A stretch of 64,000 nt of DNA from WTFY01 sp965220895 (lineage in GTDB: Bacteria; Pseudomonadota; Gammaproteobacteria; UBA4575), in NCBI GenBank assembly GCA_965220895.1, contig OZ244850.1:1488001-1552000 (forward strand), given 5' to 3'. Below the pieces are notes generated by a model that saw only the letters and a program-made list of their open reading frames with translations, did no database searches and had not been told where the DNA came from. Every line of letters begins with the position of its first letter. Within the stretch, counting starts at the first letter, position 1. The translations under genes were made by a program, and so were the position numbers. Positions 28,272 through 36,936 of the stretch are shown here, in pieces.

Positions 28272-29351
28272 ATGAGTGATGAGCTAGAAAACTTGCGCGA
28301 GCAGATTGACGCCGTGGACCGCTCCCTGGTGGAGCTGATCAATGAGCGGGCGAAACTGGCCTTGCAGGTCGCACAGGCGAAAGAGAACTCCGGCAAGGCT
28401 CAAAGCTACTATCACCCGGAGCGCGAGGCGCGGGTCGTCCGGAACACGATCAAGCACAACCAGGGGCCGCTGTCGGACAGGGAAATGGCGCGCCTGATCC
28501 GTGAGACCATGTCCGCCTGCCTGGCCCTGCAGCAGCCGCTGCTGGTGGCCTTCCTCGGGCCGTCCGGGACCTTTACCGAAGAGGCCGCACACAAGCATTT
28601 CGGAAACTCCATCCGCACCGTGGCCGCCGATTCCATTGACGACGTGTTTCGCGAGGTCGAGTCGGACAATGCCGATTACGGGGTCGTGCCGATCGAAAAT
28701 TCAACGCAGGGCATCGTCAACAGTACGCTGGACATGTTTCTCGAGTCCGAGCTCAAGATCGTCGGCGAAGTCGAGCTGCATGTGCGCCAGCACCTGATGA
28801 GCCAGGCTGAGGCCCTGCCTGAAGTCAAGACACTGTACGCCCACCAGCAGTCGCTGGCCCAGTGCAAGCGCTGGCTGCGGGCCAACCTGCCGGAAGTTGC
28901 ACAGGTGCCGGTACACAGCAATGCCGAGGCGGCCCGGCGTGCAGCAGAGGAGCCGGATGCCGCAGCCATTGCCGGGATCGAGGCGGCTCACACGTACCGG
29001 CTGACGGTCCTGAAAAAAAGCATCCAGGATGCCGCGGACAATACCACGCGTTTTTTGATCATTGGCAAGCAGCAAATCCGGTCCACCGGGGCGGACAAGA
29101 CCACCTTGCTGGTCTCGGCAAAGAACAAGCCCGGCGCCCTCTACAGCCTGCTGCAGCCGCTGGCAGAGAACAACGTCAGCATGACGCGGATCGAATCCAG
29201 GCCCTCGCACTGCGTGAACTGGGAGTACGTGTTTTTCCTGGACCTCGACGGTCACCGGGAAGATGACTCAATCAAGCACTCGCTCGGAGCCCTGCAGGCC
29301 GAGGCCGACCTGCTCAAGATCCTTGGATCCTACCCCAAGGCCGTGCTTTGA
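28272..29351 (+). CDS. pheA: Chorismate mutase / prephenate dehydratase (P-protein)
   Basis: A 359-residue bifunctional enzyme of phenylalanine synthesis. The AroQ chorismate mutase domain occupies residues 1-90 (LREQIDAVDRSLVELINERAKLA). The dehydratase follows with AFLGPSGTFTEEAAHKHFG and PIENSTQGIVNSTLDMF, including the conserved Thr region DNTTRFLIIG. An ACT regulatory domain ends the protein with NKPGALYSLLQPLAENNVSM and the ESRPS Phe-binding motif, so feedback inhibition is expected. I see no Phe-rich leader peptide upstream. tyrA follows after 21 bases. Confidence 0.96.
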   Translation: MSDELENLREQIDAVDRSLVELINERAKLALQVAQAKENSGKAQSYYHPEREARVVRNTIKHNQGPLSDREMARLIRETMSACLALQQPLLVAFLGPSGTFTEEAAHKHFGNSIRTVAADSIDDVFREVESDNADYGVVPIENSTQGIVNSTLDMFLESELKIVGEVELHVRQHLMSQAEALPEVKTLYAHQQSLAQCKRWLRANLPEVAQVPVHSNAEAARRAAEEPDAAAIAGIEAAHTYRLTVLKKSIQDAADNTTRFLIIGKQQIRSTGADKTTLLVSAKNKPGALYSLLQPLAENNVSMTRIESRPSHCVNWEYVFFLDLDGHREDDSIKHSLGALQAEADLLKILGSYPKAVL

Positions 29352-29372
29352 AGCACACACTGATACGCATCG

Positions 29373-30236
29373 ATGTTCGATAATGTCTGCCTGGTCGGCG
29401 TGGGCCTGATCAACGGCTCGCTTGCCAAGGACCTGAAACGTCTGGAACTGGCCCAGGTCATCACCGGGCTCGGGCGAGACCGCGAGCGCCTGGCCGGTGC
29501 ACAGTCCGCCGGCATCATCGATCGCTTCGCCTTGCTCCAGGAGGCGGACGTGGCCGATGCGGACCTGGTGGTGCTCGGCGTTCCGGTGGCGAAGACCGCA
29601 GAGGTGCTGGCAGCGATCCAACCCAGCCTTGCCCCCGGAGCCCTGCTGACCGATGTCGGAAGTACCAAGGGCAGCGTCATCCAGGCCGCCGAAGAGGTGT
29701 TCGGTAGGCTACCCGAGCACTTCGTTCCCGGACATCCGATTGCAGGCAGCGAACGGATCGGCTACGAGCATGCCGAGGAGAACCTGTTTTCCGGGCGCAG
29801 GGTGATCCTGACCCCGACAGAGAATACAAATGCCGAGGCGCTGCAGCGCATCCGGGCCCTGTGGCAGGGCGTCGGCGCGCGCGTGGATGAGCTGAGTGCC
29901 GAGCAGCATGACCTGATCCTGTCGGCCACCAGCCACCTGCCGCACATGGTGGCCTACACTCTGGTGAATTACCTGGAGCACAAGCCCGAAGCCGAACAGA
30001 TCTTCGACTACGCGGCAGCCGGTTTTTACGATTTTACGCGGATCGCCTCCAGCAGCCCGGCCATGTGGACGGATATCTGCCTGGCCAACCGTGAGCAGCT
30101 GCTGGTCTCCATCGAGGGCTTCGGGGAGCTTTTGAAGGAGTTGCACTCGCTCATCTCCGATCGCAAGGATGAAGCCCTGTATGCCTTCCTGGAGCAGGCC
30201 AAGCACCTGCGCGATCACAATTCTGCAAAGAAGTAG
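29373..30236 (+). CDS. tyrA: Prephenate/arogenate dehydrogenase
   Basis: A 287-residue NAD(P)-dependent dehydrogenase of tyrosine synthesis. The nucleotide-binding motif VCLVGVGLINGSLAKDLKR is at residues 4-22. GHPIAGSERIGYEHA carries the catalytic His region, and SATSHLPHMVAYTLV a second conserved His. There is no chorismate mutase or ACT domain, and no aroA fusion as in pseudomonads. Also, no hisC lies between pheA and tyrA. Whether prephenate or arogenate is used cannot be judged. The ATG is at the start of MFDNVCLVG; aroA begins right after the stop. Confidence 0.93.
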   Translation: MFDNVCLVGVGLINGSLAKDLKRLELAQVITGLGRDRERLAGAQSAGIIDRFALLQEADVADADLVVLGVPVAKTAEVLAAIQPSLAPGALLTDVGSTKGSVIQAAEEVFGRLPEHFVPGHPIAGSERIGYEHAEENLFSGRRVILTPTENTNAEALQRIRALWQGVGARVDELSAEQHDLILSATSHLPHMVAYTLVNYLEHKPEAEQIFDYAAAGFYDFTRIASSSPAMWTDICLANREQLLVSIEGFGELLKELHSLISDRKDEALYAFLEQAKHLRDHNSAKK

Positions 30237-30237
30237 G

Positions 30238-31560
30238 ATGCATCCGCACGCCGGTTCCATGGAAAACACCCGTTTCCAACTTGCCCCGCGGGGTCGATGC
30301 ACCGGCCAGCTGGTGCCGCCGGGCGACAAGTCGATGTCGCACCGCGCCATCATGCTCGCCTCCCTGGCGCAGGGCATCAGCGAGATCGGGGGACTCTTGG
30401 CCTCCGAGGATTGCCTGGCTACCCTCGAGGCCTTTCGCAACATGGGGGTAGAGGTGCATTGGCTGGCCCCGGGCCGGATCCGGGTGCACGGGGCCGGGCT
30501 GCACGGCCTGCAGGCCCCGGACACCGTCCTGGACATGGGAAATTCGGGCACGGCGATGCGGCTTCTGGCAGGCGTCCTGTGCGCACAGGGATTTGCCAGC
30601 ACCCTGAGCGGCGATGCCTCGCTCAATGCTCGTCCCATGCAGCGCATCGCAGAGCCGTTACAGGCCATGGGTGCGGACGTCTGCCTGAGCACTGCCGGGA
30701 CCGCACCGCTTGAGATCGGGCCCTGCGCGACCCTGCACGGGATCGACTATGTCCTGCCGGTGGCGAGTGCCCAGGTGAAGTCGTGCCTGCTGCTGGCCGG
30801 GCTCTATGCCGAGGGCAGGACCTGCATCACCGAGCCGGTACGCTGTCGCGACCACACCGAGAACATGCTGCGTGCCTTCTCCTGTGCCCTCGAGTCCGCG
30901 GACCAGCGCGTGTGCCTGCAGGGGGGTGCGGAGCTGAAAGCCACGGAAATTGATATTCCCGGGGACCTGTCCTCGGCGGCGTTTTTCATCGTCGGCGCGC
31001 TGATCTCGCCGGATTCGCAACTGACGGTCAAAGACGTCGGCATCAACCCGACCCGGGCCGGGGTCATCGAGATCCTGCACCAGATGGGCGCGAAGATTGA
31101 TATCCGCAATGAAAGAAACTATGGTGAGGAACCCGTGGCCGACCTCGTTGTAACCAGCAGTCCCTTGTACGGGATCGAAATCCCCAACAAGCTAGTGGTC
31201 GATGCCATTGACGAATTTCCCGCCCTGTTCATTGCCGCGGCCTGCGCGAAAGGCACCACGGAATTAAGTGGTGCAGAAGAGTTGCGCACCAAGGAGTCCG
31301 ACCGGATCCATACCATGGTGAGCGGCCTGTGCAGCCTCGGGATCCGTGCCGAGGAAAAGCCGGACGGAGTGGCGATCACCGGAGGACGGATTGGCGGCGG
31401 GACGGTGGACAGTGGCGGCGATCATCGCGTGGCGATGGCGTTTGCCATGGCTTCACTGGCGGCCTCGGGCCCGATCACGGTCACTGCCACCGAGGCCGTG
31501 GCCACGTCTTTTCCCGGTTTTGTGGACTCGGCCACCCAGCTCGGCCTGGTGTTTGAATGA
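30238..31560 (+). CDS. aroA: 3-phosphoshikimate 1-carboxyvinyltransferase (EPSP synthase)
   Basis: A 440-residue shikimate-pathway enzyme that joins phosphoenolpyruvate to shikimate-3-phosphate. The phosphate-binding PPGDKSMSHRAIMLASLAQG, LDMGNSGTAMRLLAGVL, PVASAQVKSCLLLAGL, and the C-terminal GGDHRVAMAFAMASL are present. GNSGTAMR carries Ala where many class I enzymes have Thr-Ala, a pattern of class II (CP4-like) enzymes, which can be naturally glyphosate-insensitive (inference only). Start ATG 30238 is next to the tyrA stop; ATG 30259 is a possible alternative. The stop overlaps the cmk start (ATGA). Confidence 0.95.
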   Translation: MHPHAGSMENTRFQLAPRGRCTGQLVPPGDKSMSHRAIMLASLAQGISEIGGLLASEDCLATLEAFRNMGVEVHWLAPGRIRVHGAGLHGLQAPDTVLDMGNSGTAMRLLAGVLCAQGFASTLSGDASLNARPMQRIAEPLQAMGADVCLSTAGTAPLEIGPCATLHGIDYVLPVASAQVKSCLLLAGLYAEGRTCITEPVRCRDHTENMLRAFSCALESADQRVCLQGGAELKATEIDIPGDLSSAAFFIVGALISPDSQLTVKDVGINPTRAGVIEILHQMGAKIDIRNERNYGEEPVADLVVTSSPLYGIEIPNKLVVDAIDEFPALFIAAACAKGTTELSGAEELRTKESDRIHTMVSGLCSLGIRAEEKPDGVAITGGRIGGGTVDSGGDHRVAMAFAMASLAASGPITVTATEAVATSFPGFVDSATQLGLVFE

Positions 31561-32252
31561 GTGAGCCGGGGATGACAGAGACCAGCGTTCCAGTGGTCAC
31601 CATTGACGGGCCTGCCGGCTCGGGCAAGGGAACCATCGCCGTCAAGCTGGCACAGCAACTGGGCTACCATTATCTCGGCAGCGGCAGCCTGTACCGCATC
31701 CTGGCCTACTACCGGCTGCAGCACATGCCCGAAACCGATGACCTCCATGTGCTGCTCGAGCGCTGTGAAACCCTGCGCATCGTCTTTCGCCCCCAGGGGG
31801 ATGAGGGAGACGTGCAGGTGCTGGTCGATGAGGCGGACGTGTCGGATGCGCTTCGCACCGAGGATTGTGGCGGGGAAGCCTCCCGGCTTGCGGTTCGTCC
31901 CGAGGTGCGCGAGGCCCTGCTGAAGAAGCAGCTCGGCTTTCGCAAGGCGCCCGGGCTGGTCGCCGAAGGCCGCGACATGGGCACGGTGGTCTTTCCGGAT
32001 GCACCGCACAAGATATACCTGACGGCCAGTGCCGAGGAGCGTGCGCACAGGCGACAGAAACAGTTGAGGAAACAAGGGATTAGTGCTAGTCTTGACCGTC
32101 TTTTGGCGGAGATCAAGGCGCGCGATACCCTTGATAAGCAGCGTCCCATCTCGCCACTGAGACCGGCCGCCGATGCGGTCCGGGTGGATTCAACCGAATT
32201 ATCGATCGTCCAGGTGGTAGCGCGTATCGCTGCCCTGATACAGCAAGTATAA
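31557..32252 (+). CDS. cmk: Cytidylate kinase
   Basis: A 231-residue nucleoside monophosphate kinase (CMP/dCMP to the diphosphates). The P-loop is TIDGPAGSGKGTIAVKL near residue 15. The CMP-binding region GLVAEGRDMGTVVFPDAPHKIYLTA and the lid RRQKQL plus DxRD-like KARDTLDKQRPISPL are clear. ATG 31557 overlaps the aroA stop by 4 bases; a second ATG five codons on would also be plausible. It leads into rpsA after 30 bases, the standard gammaproteobacterial order. Confidence 0.95.
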   Translation: MSEPGMTETSVPVVTIDGPAGSGKGTIAVKLAQQLGYHYLGSGSLYRILAYYRLQHMPETDDLHVLLERCETLRIVFRPQGDEGDVQVLVDEADVSDALRTEDCGGEASRLAVRPEVREALLKKQLGFRKAPGLVAEGRDMGTVVFPDAPHKIYLTASAEERAHRRQKQLRKQGISASLDRLLAEIKARDTLDKQRPISPLRPAADAVRVDSTELSIVQVVARIAALIQQV

Positions 32253-32282
32253 ATTTGCATACAAGGAAACGACAGTAGTTTT

Positions 32283-33974
32283 ATGGCCGAGAGTTTTGCC
32301 CAGCTTCTGGAAGAAAGCGAAGACAACATCAATACCCAGCCCGGGACCATCATCAACGGTACGGTCGTCGATATCGGCAAGGATGCCGTGGTCGTCAATG
32401 CCGGACTCAAGTCCGAGGGCATGATCCCGATCGAGCAGTTCCAGATGGATAACGGCCAGCTGGAAGTGGCCGTCGGCGACGAAGTCGAGGTGGCCCTGGA
32501 TGCTCTGGAGGACGGCTACGGCGAGACCAAGCTCTCGCGCGAGAAGGCAAGGCGTGCACGGGCCTGGACCGAGCTCGAGCGCATCCACGAAGCGGGTGAG
32601 ACGGTCACCGGCATGATCACCGGCAAGGTCAAGGGCGGGTTCACGGTCGAGCTTCGTGATCTTCGCGCCTTCCTGCCAAGCTCGCTGGTCGACATACGCC
32701 CGGTGCGCGACACCACCTATCTCGAAGGCCGGGAACTGGAATTCAAGCTCGTCAAGATTGACACCAAGCGCAACAACATCGTGGTCTCGCGCCGGGCCGT
32801 GGTGGAGTCCGAATACAGCGTCGAGCGCGAAGAACTGATCAATACCCTGAAAGAGGGCGCGGTGGTCAAGGGCATCGTCAAGAACCTGACCGACTACGGG
32901 GCGTTTCTGGACCTCGGCGGTGTCGACGGCTTGCTGCACATCACGGACATGGCCTGGAAGCGGGTCAAGCACCCCAGCGAGATCGTATCGATCGGCGATG
33001 AGATCAATGTGCGGGTGCTGAAGTTCGACAAGGAAAAGACCCGCGTGTCGCTGGGCCTGAAGCAGCTCAACGACGACCCCTGGGGTGGCATCGAACGCCG
33101 CTATCCCGAAGGCACCCGGGTATTCGGCAAGGTCACCAATATTGCTGATTACGGCTGTTTCGTCGAGATCGAAGAGGGTATCGAGGGCCTGGCCCATGTC
33201 TCGGAGATGGACTGGACCAACAAGAACGTAAGCCCGTCCAAGATCGCCTCGCTTGGCGACGAGGTCGAGGTCATGATCCTGGACATCGACAAGGAGCGGC
33301 GCAGAATTTCCCTCGGCATGAAGCAGTGCCAGCCCAACCCCTGGGAGGACTTTGCCAGCAAGCACAGCCGCGGCAGCGAGGCCACCGGCATGATCAAGTC
33401 GATTACGGATTTCGGAATTTTCGTGGGCCTGGAAGGCGGCATCGACGGACTGGTGCACCTGTCGGACCTGTCGTGGAACCAGCCCGGTGAAGAGGCGGTG
33501 CGCGCCTACAAGAAAGGCGACGAGCTGCGCGCCATGGTGCTGTCGGTGGATGCCGAGCGCGAACGCATATCGCTGGGCGTCAAGCAGCTGGTGCAAAACC
33601 CGTTTTCCGCCTGGATCGCGGAAAATCCCAAGGGCAGTATCGTCAAGGGTACGGTCAGCAAGCTGGATGCCAAGGCGGCCATCGTCTCGCTGGCAGAAGG
33701 TGTCGAAGGCATGCTGAAGGCCTCGGAAATTGCCCGCGACCGCATCGAGGACATCCACACGGTACTCAAGGAGGGCCAGGAGATCGAGGCCAAGTTTACC
33801 GGGGTGGACAAGAAGTCCAGGATGGTCACGCTTTCGATCAAGGCCAAGGAGTCCCAGGAAGAGGCGGAAGCGATGCAGGACTACAGCAGCAACGAGTCGG
33901 CTGCCACCAACCTGGGAGACATACTGAAGGAATCGATCGAGGAAAATAAGGACAGTTCCAAGGAATCAGAATAA
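32283..33974 (+). CDS. rpsA: 30S ribosomal protein S1
   Basis: A 563-residue translation initiation protein with six S1/OB-fold RNA-binding repeats, starting with [12 protein letters not shown]. Repeats begin near residues 20, 105, 190, 277, 364 and 450. Each of the middle repeats has the [20 protein letters not shown]-like or [21 protein letters not shown] pattern, broken here only as examples. Length is close to E. coli S1 (557). The C-terminal tail is acidic and Ser-rich. An AAGGAA site precedes ATG 32283. Transcribed with cmk and ihfB. Confidence 0.97.
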   Translation: [563 protein letters not shown]

Positions 33975-33994
33975 TAATCAAGCAGGAGAGTGTC

Positions 33995-34315
33995 ATGGGA
34001 ACTGGAGATCAGAAAAGCATGATCACGAAATCGGAACTGATCGAAAATATTGCTTCCAAGCAAAACCATCTTGCCTACAAGGATATCGAGCTTTCGGTCA
34101 AAAGCCTCCTGGAACAGATGAGCACCTCGCTTTCCCGGGGCGAGCGCATCGAGGTGCGTGGTTTCGGGAGTTTCTCACTGCATTTTCGACCGCCCCGTAT
34201 CGGGCGCAACCCCAAGACCGGGGATGCCGTCTCCCTGCCGGGCAAGCACGTGCCCCATTTCAAGCCGGGCAAGGAACTGCGAGAACGCGTGAACCGGTCA
34301 CAGACCGGCAAATAA
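33995..34315 (+). CDS. ihfB: Integration host factor subunit beta
   Basis: A 106-residue HU/IHF-family DNA-bending protein that pairs with IhfA. The body MITKSELIENIASKQNHL, GDGIEVRGFGSF-type arm (RGERIEVRGFGSFSLHFR) and the RIGRNPKTGDAV arm tip with the intercalating Pro are present. ATG 33995 has a strong AGGAG site and adds eight residues (MGTGDQKS) before the usual start at Met 34019; both are in frame. Relevant to the island at 42634, since IHF often assists tyrosine-integrase site-specific recombination. Confidence 0.95.
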   Translation: MGTGDQKSMITKSELIENIASKQNHLAYKDIELSVKSLLEQMSTSLSRGERIEVRGFGSFSLHFRPPRIGRNPKTGDAVSLPGKHVPHFKPGKELRERVNRSQTGK

Positions 34316-34440
34316 CTCCGCGCCAGTGCAAGCGCTTCATTCCTGATACCAAAAGCCGTACGGGATGGGACGCCTCAGGCATGACTTGGGCCGACACGAT
34401 TTGCGCACTACCCACCATGGCTGAGCAAGAGGCCTGACGG

Positions 34441-35604
34441 ATGCCGGAACTCTACTGGCTGCTGCTGTTGCTGTTGCTGGCAGGCCTGGCCGGCTGGTAC
34501 CTGGCCCATATCGTCTATCAGCGGAGATCCAAACCGAAAATCCCGGGTGAGTACCTTGAGGGCCTGAACTACCTGCTCAACGAGCAGCCGGACAAGGCCC
34601 TGGAAGTCTTCATCGAGCTGGTGGACGTGGACACCGAGACCGTCGAGACTCATCTCGCGCTTGGCAACATGTTCCGGCGCCGGGGTGAGGTCGACCGCGC
34701 CATCCGCATTCACCAGAACCTGATTGAGCGCCCGGCGCTGTCTCCCATCCATCGCTCGACCGCGCTCCTGGAACTGGCCAAGGACTATCTCAAGGCGGGA
34801 CTGCTGGACCGTGCCGAATCCCTGCTGGTCGACGTGGTCCGCACCGGCCTGCAAAACCGCGAAGCCTACCCCCTGCTGCTTGGCCTGTATGAGCAGGAAA
34901 AGGAGTGGGACAAGGCGATCAAGACCGCCAAGGCGCTGGAGCAGGTCAGCCATGAGGACATGAGCCCGAGGATTGCCCACTACCACTGTGAGCTGAGCGA
35001 GCTGGCATTCGACCAGGAAAGCGATGCAGGCGAGGCTGCCGGCAAGCTTGCCAAAAAGGCACTGTCGTATGACCGCAGTTGTGCACGCGCCAACGTGCTG
35101 CTCGGCAATTACGCCATGCATGAGAAGAGCTACAAGGCCGCCACCCGGTATTACCAAAGCGTCGCTAAGCAGAGCCCGGAGTTCCTGCCGGAGATTTTTG
35201 CAAAGCTGCACGAGGCCTTCTTGCAGCAGGACGATGCCGAGGGATTCCGGCAGTTCCTGCTCAAGATCAAGGACTCGAAACTGAGCGGGATCGTGATGTC
35301 CTCCCTGCTGACGGACCTGGCGGACGGGGAGGTCGGGAAAGATGAAATCCTGGAACTTTTGCTGGAAAAACCAGAACTGTCATTGCTGGAAGTGAACGCG
35401 TTCCTGAAGAATGTGCCGCTGCAAAACGAGTCTTTCCGCGAGCAGATTTCCGATCGCATCCAGGTGAGCATCGAGAATTTCGTTGGCCAGCATAGCTCGC
35501 ACCAGTGCAGGCAGTGCGGGTTTCGTGGCAGGAGGCTCTACTGGCAGTGCCCGAGCTGTCATTACTGGGGGACGGTGGTTCCCGTCGCCCCGGGACTGGA
35601 CTGA
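34441..35604 (+). CDS. lapB: Lipopolysaccharide assembly protein B
   Basis: A 387-residue inner-membrane protein (YciM) that regulates LPS synthesis by directing FtsH to degrade LpxC. An N-terminal membrane helix (about residues 5-22, LLLLLLLAGLAGW) leads to a cytoplasmic TPR array (residues 35-330). The C-terminal rubredoxin-like zinc domain has two CxxC pairs, CRQCGFRGRRLYWQCPSC. The adjacent lapA gene, usually between ihfB and lapB, is absent; only 125 bases separate them. LapB is the last core gene before the variable region. Confidence 0.94.
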   Translation: MPELYWLLLLLLLAGLAGWYLAHIVYQRRSKPKIPGEYLEGLNYLLNEQPDKALEVFIELVDVDTETVETHLALGNMFRRRGEVDRAIRIHQNLIERPALSPIHRSTALLELAKDYLKAGLLDRAESLLVDVVRTGLQNREAYPLLLGLYEQEKEWDKAIKTAKALEQVSHEDMSPRIAHYHCELSELAFDQESDAGEAAGKLAKKALSYDRSCARANVLLGNYAMHEKSYKAATRYYQSVAKQSPEFLPEIFAKLHEAFLQQDDAEGFRQFLLKIKDSKLSGIVMSSLLTDLADGEVGKDEILELLLEKPELSLLEVNAFLKNVPLQNESFREQISDRIQVSIENFVGQHSSHQCRQCGFRGRRLYWQCPSCHYWGTVVPVAPGLD

Positions 35605-35651
35605 TGGATGGGCTAGGCCCTGAGAGCGGCTGGTGACCCGATGTTTCGCGC

Positions 35652-36605
35652 CTAGAACTTGAACTTCACCACGAAACTTACTGCCCAGTACTCGACGTCG
35701 TCAAACTCTAGCTCGCTTCCCCATGGGGTCACTCCATCGGCCCGCACGGGCTCGTGACTGCGGATGAGGTCCCAGACACCGGTGTGGCTGAAATCCTCGA
35801 ACTCGGCCCAGCGGGCCTTGATGCCAACTGAGGTATCATCACTGAGTGCATAGTCCAGCCCACCCAGGAGTTGGTAGCCGAAGAGTGTCTCTGAAACCCG
35901 GGTATCCCAGTAGCTGAGCGTGCCGGCAGCCGCAGGCGGCTTGTCGGACGGATAGCCTTGGGCAAGCGTCTTGCGCAAGAAGCGGACGCTGTAGTCAAAC
36001 CGGGTCCGTGTCCAGCCAAATCCTGCACCCAGGTAGGGCGTCCAGCGCGAGGAGTTCGGAAAGTCGTAGTAGGCGTTCACGAAAAGCTGATGGGCGTCAA
36101 AATTTGAAATCCGTTCCGATGGCGGGTCGAGTTCGCTGACCTCGTTGTTCTTGCTTGCAAGGGGGGCATTCGAGTCGGGGATTCTCCAGAGCGAGGAATC
36201 GCTGCCATCGTAGACCCGGTGTGAGTATTCAAGCTCGACACGAAGCCTGTCCTGTACATAGCCTACGCTAATACCACCCAACAGCTCGTTGCCCAGATCA
36301 AAAGAATTGGCGGACAAGATTCGCGGAGTGCTCCCGACGTTGCAGGACGGGTCGGACAGATCCACCACCTTGTCATCCGTTGCAGGATCATTATCTCTGA
36401 GCAGCTGATCGCACTGAGTGGGGTGATTGACCCCTGACAAGTCAGAAGACAGTCCATCGGCATTCACGAATCCGAACTCAAGACCTACGTATATGTCGCT
36501 GTGCCTTTCCTGGTCGTCTTCGGCTTGTACTGCGCTAGTCAAGATAAGCACACACAAGCTTAGGATTGCGGTGAAATGCCAGAGACTTGCTGCTTTCACA
36601 TTCAC
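35652..36605 (-). CDS. Outer-membrane beta-barrel protein
   Basis: A 317-residue secreted protein with a signal peptide (residues about 8-27, ending SAVQA before EDD) and alternating amphipathic strands. It closes with a strand ending in Phe (VVKFKF), the usual signal for BAM-dependent insertion. YVGLEFGFVNADG opens the barrel, and YLGAGFGWTRTRFDY and YQLLGGLDYALSDDTSVGIKARW resemble OmpW/OmpA-like small barrels. Two Cys lie in a loop (QCDQ, PSCNVG). Start GTG 36605 is chosen: AAGGAG sits 9 bases upstream, whereas an upstream ATG at 36707 would precede the promoter. Ligand is unknown. Confidence 0.8.
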   Translation of the reverse strand: MNVKAASLWHFTAILSLCVLILTSAVQAEDDQERHSDIYVGLEFGFVNADGLSSDLSGVNHPTQCDQLLRDNDPATDDKVVDLSDPSCNVGSTPRILSANSFDLGNELLGGISVGYVQDRLRVELEYSHRVYDGSDSSLWRIPDSNAPLASKNNEVSELDPPSERISNFDAHQLFVNAYYDFPNSSRWTPYLGAGFGWTRTRFDYSVRFLRKTLAQGYPSDKPPAAAGTLSYWDTRVSETLFGYQLLGGLDYALSDDTSVGIKARWAEFEDFSHTGVWDLIRSHEPVRADGVTPWGSELEFDDVEYWAVSFVVKFKF

Positions 36606-36639
36606 AGTGGTTGTCTCCTTCTCAGGGTGAAGTACGTAG

Positions 36640-36668
36640 ATTATATAGGCACCCCTGATAAATGGTAA
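36640..36668 (-). promoter_or_regulatory. Promoter of the outer-membrane barrel gene
   Basis: On the minus strand TTACCA (36668-36663), a 17-bp spacer and a consensus TATAAT (36645-36640) precede the GTG at 36605 by 34 bases. This supports the GTG start. Confidence 0.7.
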
Positions 36669-36936
36669 GAATCGTACGCAGGCAAGCAAATAACTCTGCG
36701 GGGACATCAGATCGGATCATTGCTTACCAAACGCAGCAAGCTGTGTGTAGCCTACTGCAGAAGAAGTCAATAACTTGAAGATTACAACTGACCCTAACAA
36801 GCTCTCAGATATGCACTACAATGAATAGTAGAACGTTGCTTCCTATGGTGTATGAAAATTCAATGGTTTAATTCTATGAAGTCGGTGTGCTAACACTTGG
36901 TTGTCGGCTTTAATTTGGTGTGTTCGACTTTGAATA
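36669..36936. other. Intergenic, transition to AT-rich DNA
   Basis: No gene seen. Base composition changes visibly here from GC-rich core to AT-rich DNA that continues to about 42630. No tRNA fragment or clear terminal repeat marks the left edge of the AT-rich segment. Confidence 0.5.

Noticed and set aside
34381..34437. 18-codon frame before lapB as a relic of lapA
   Set aside because: Too short and without a hydrophobic helix.
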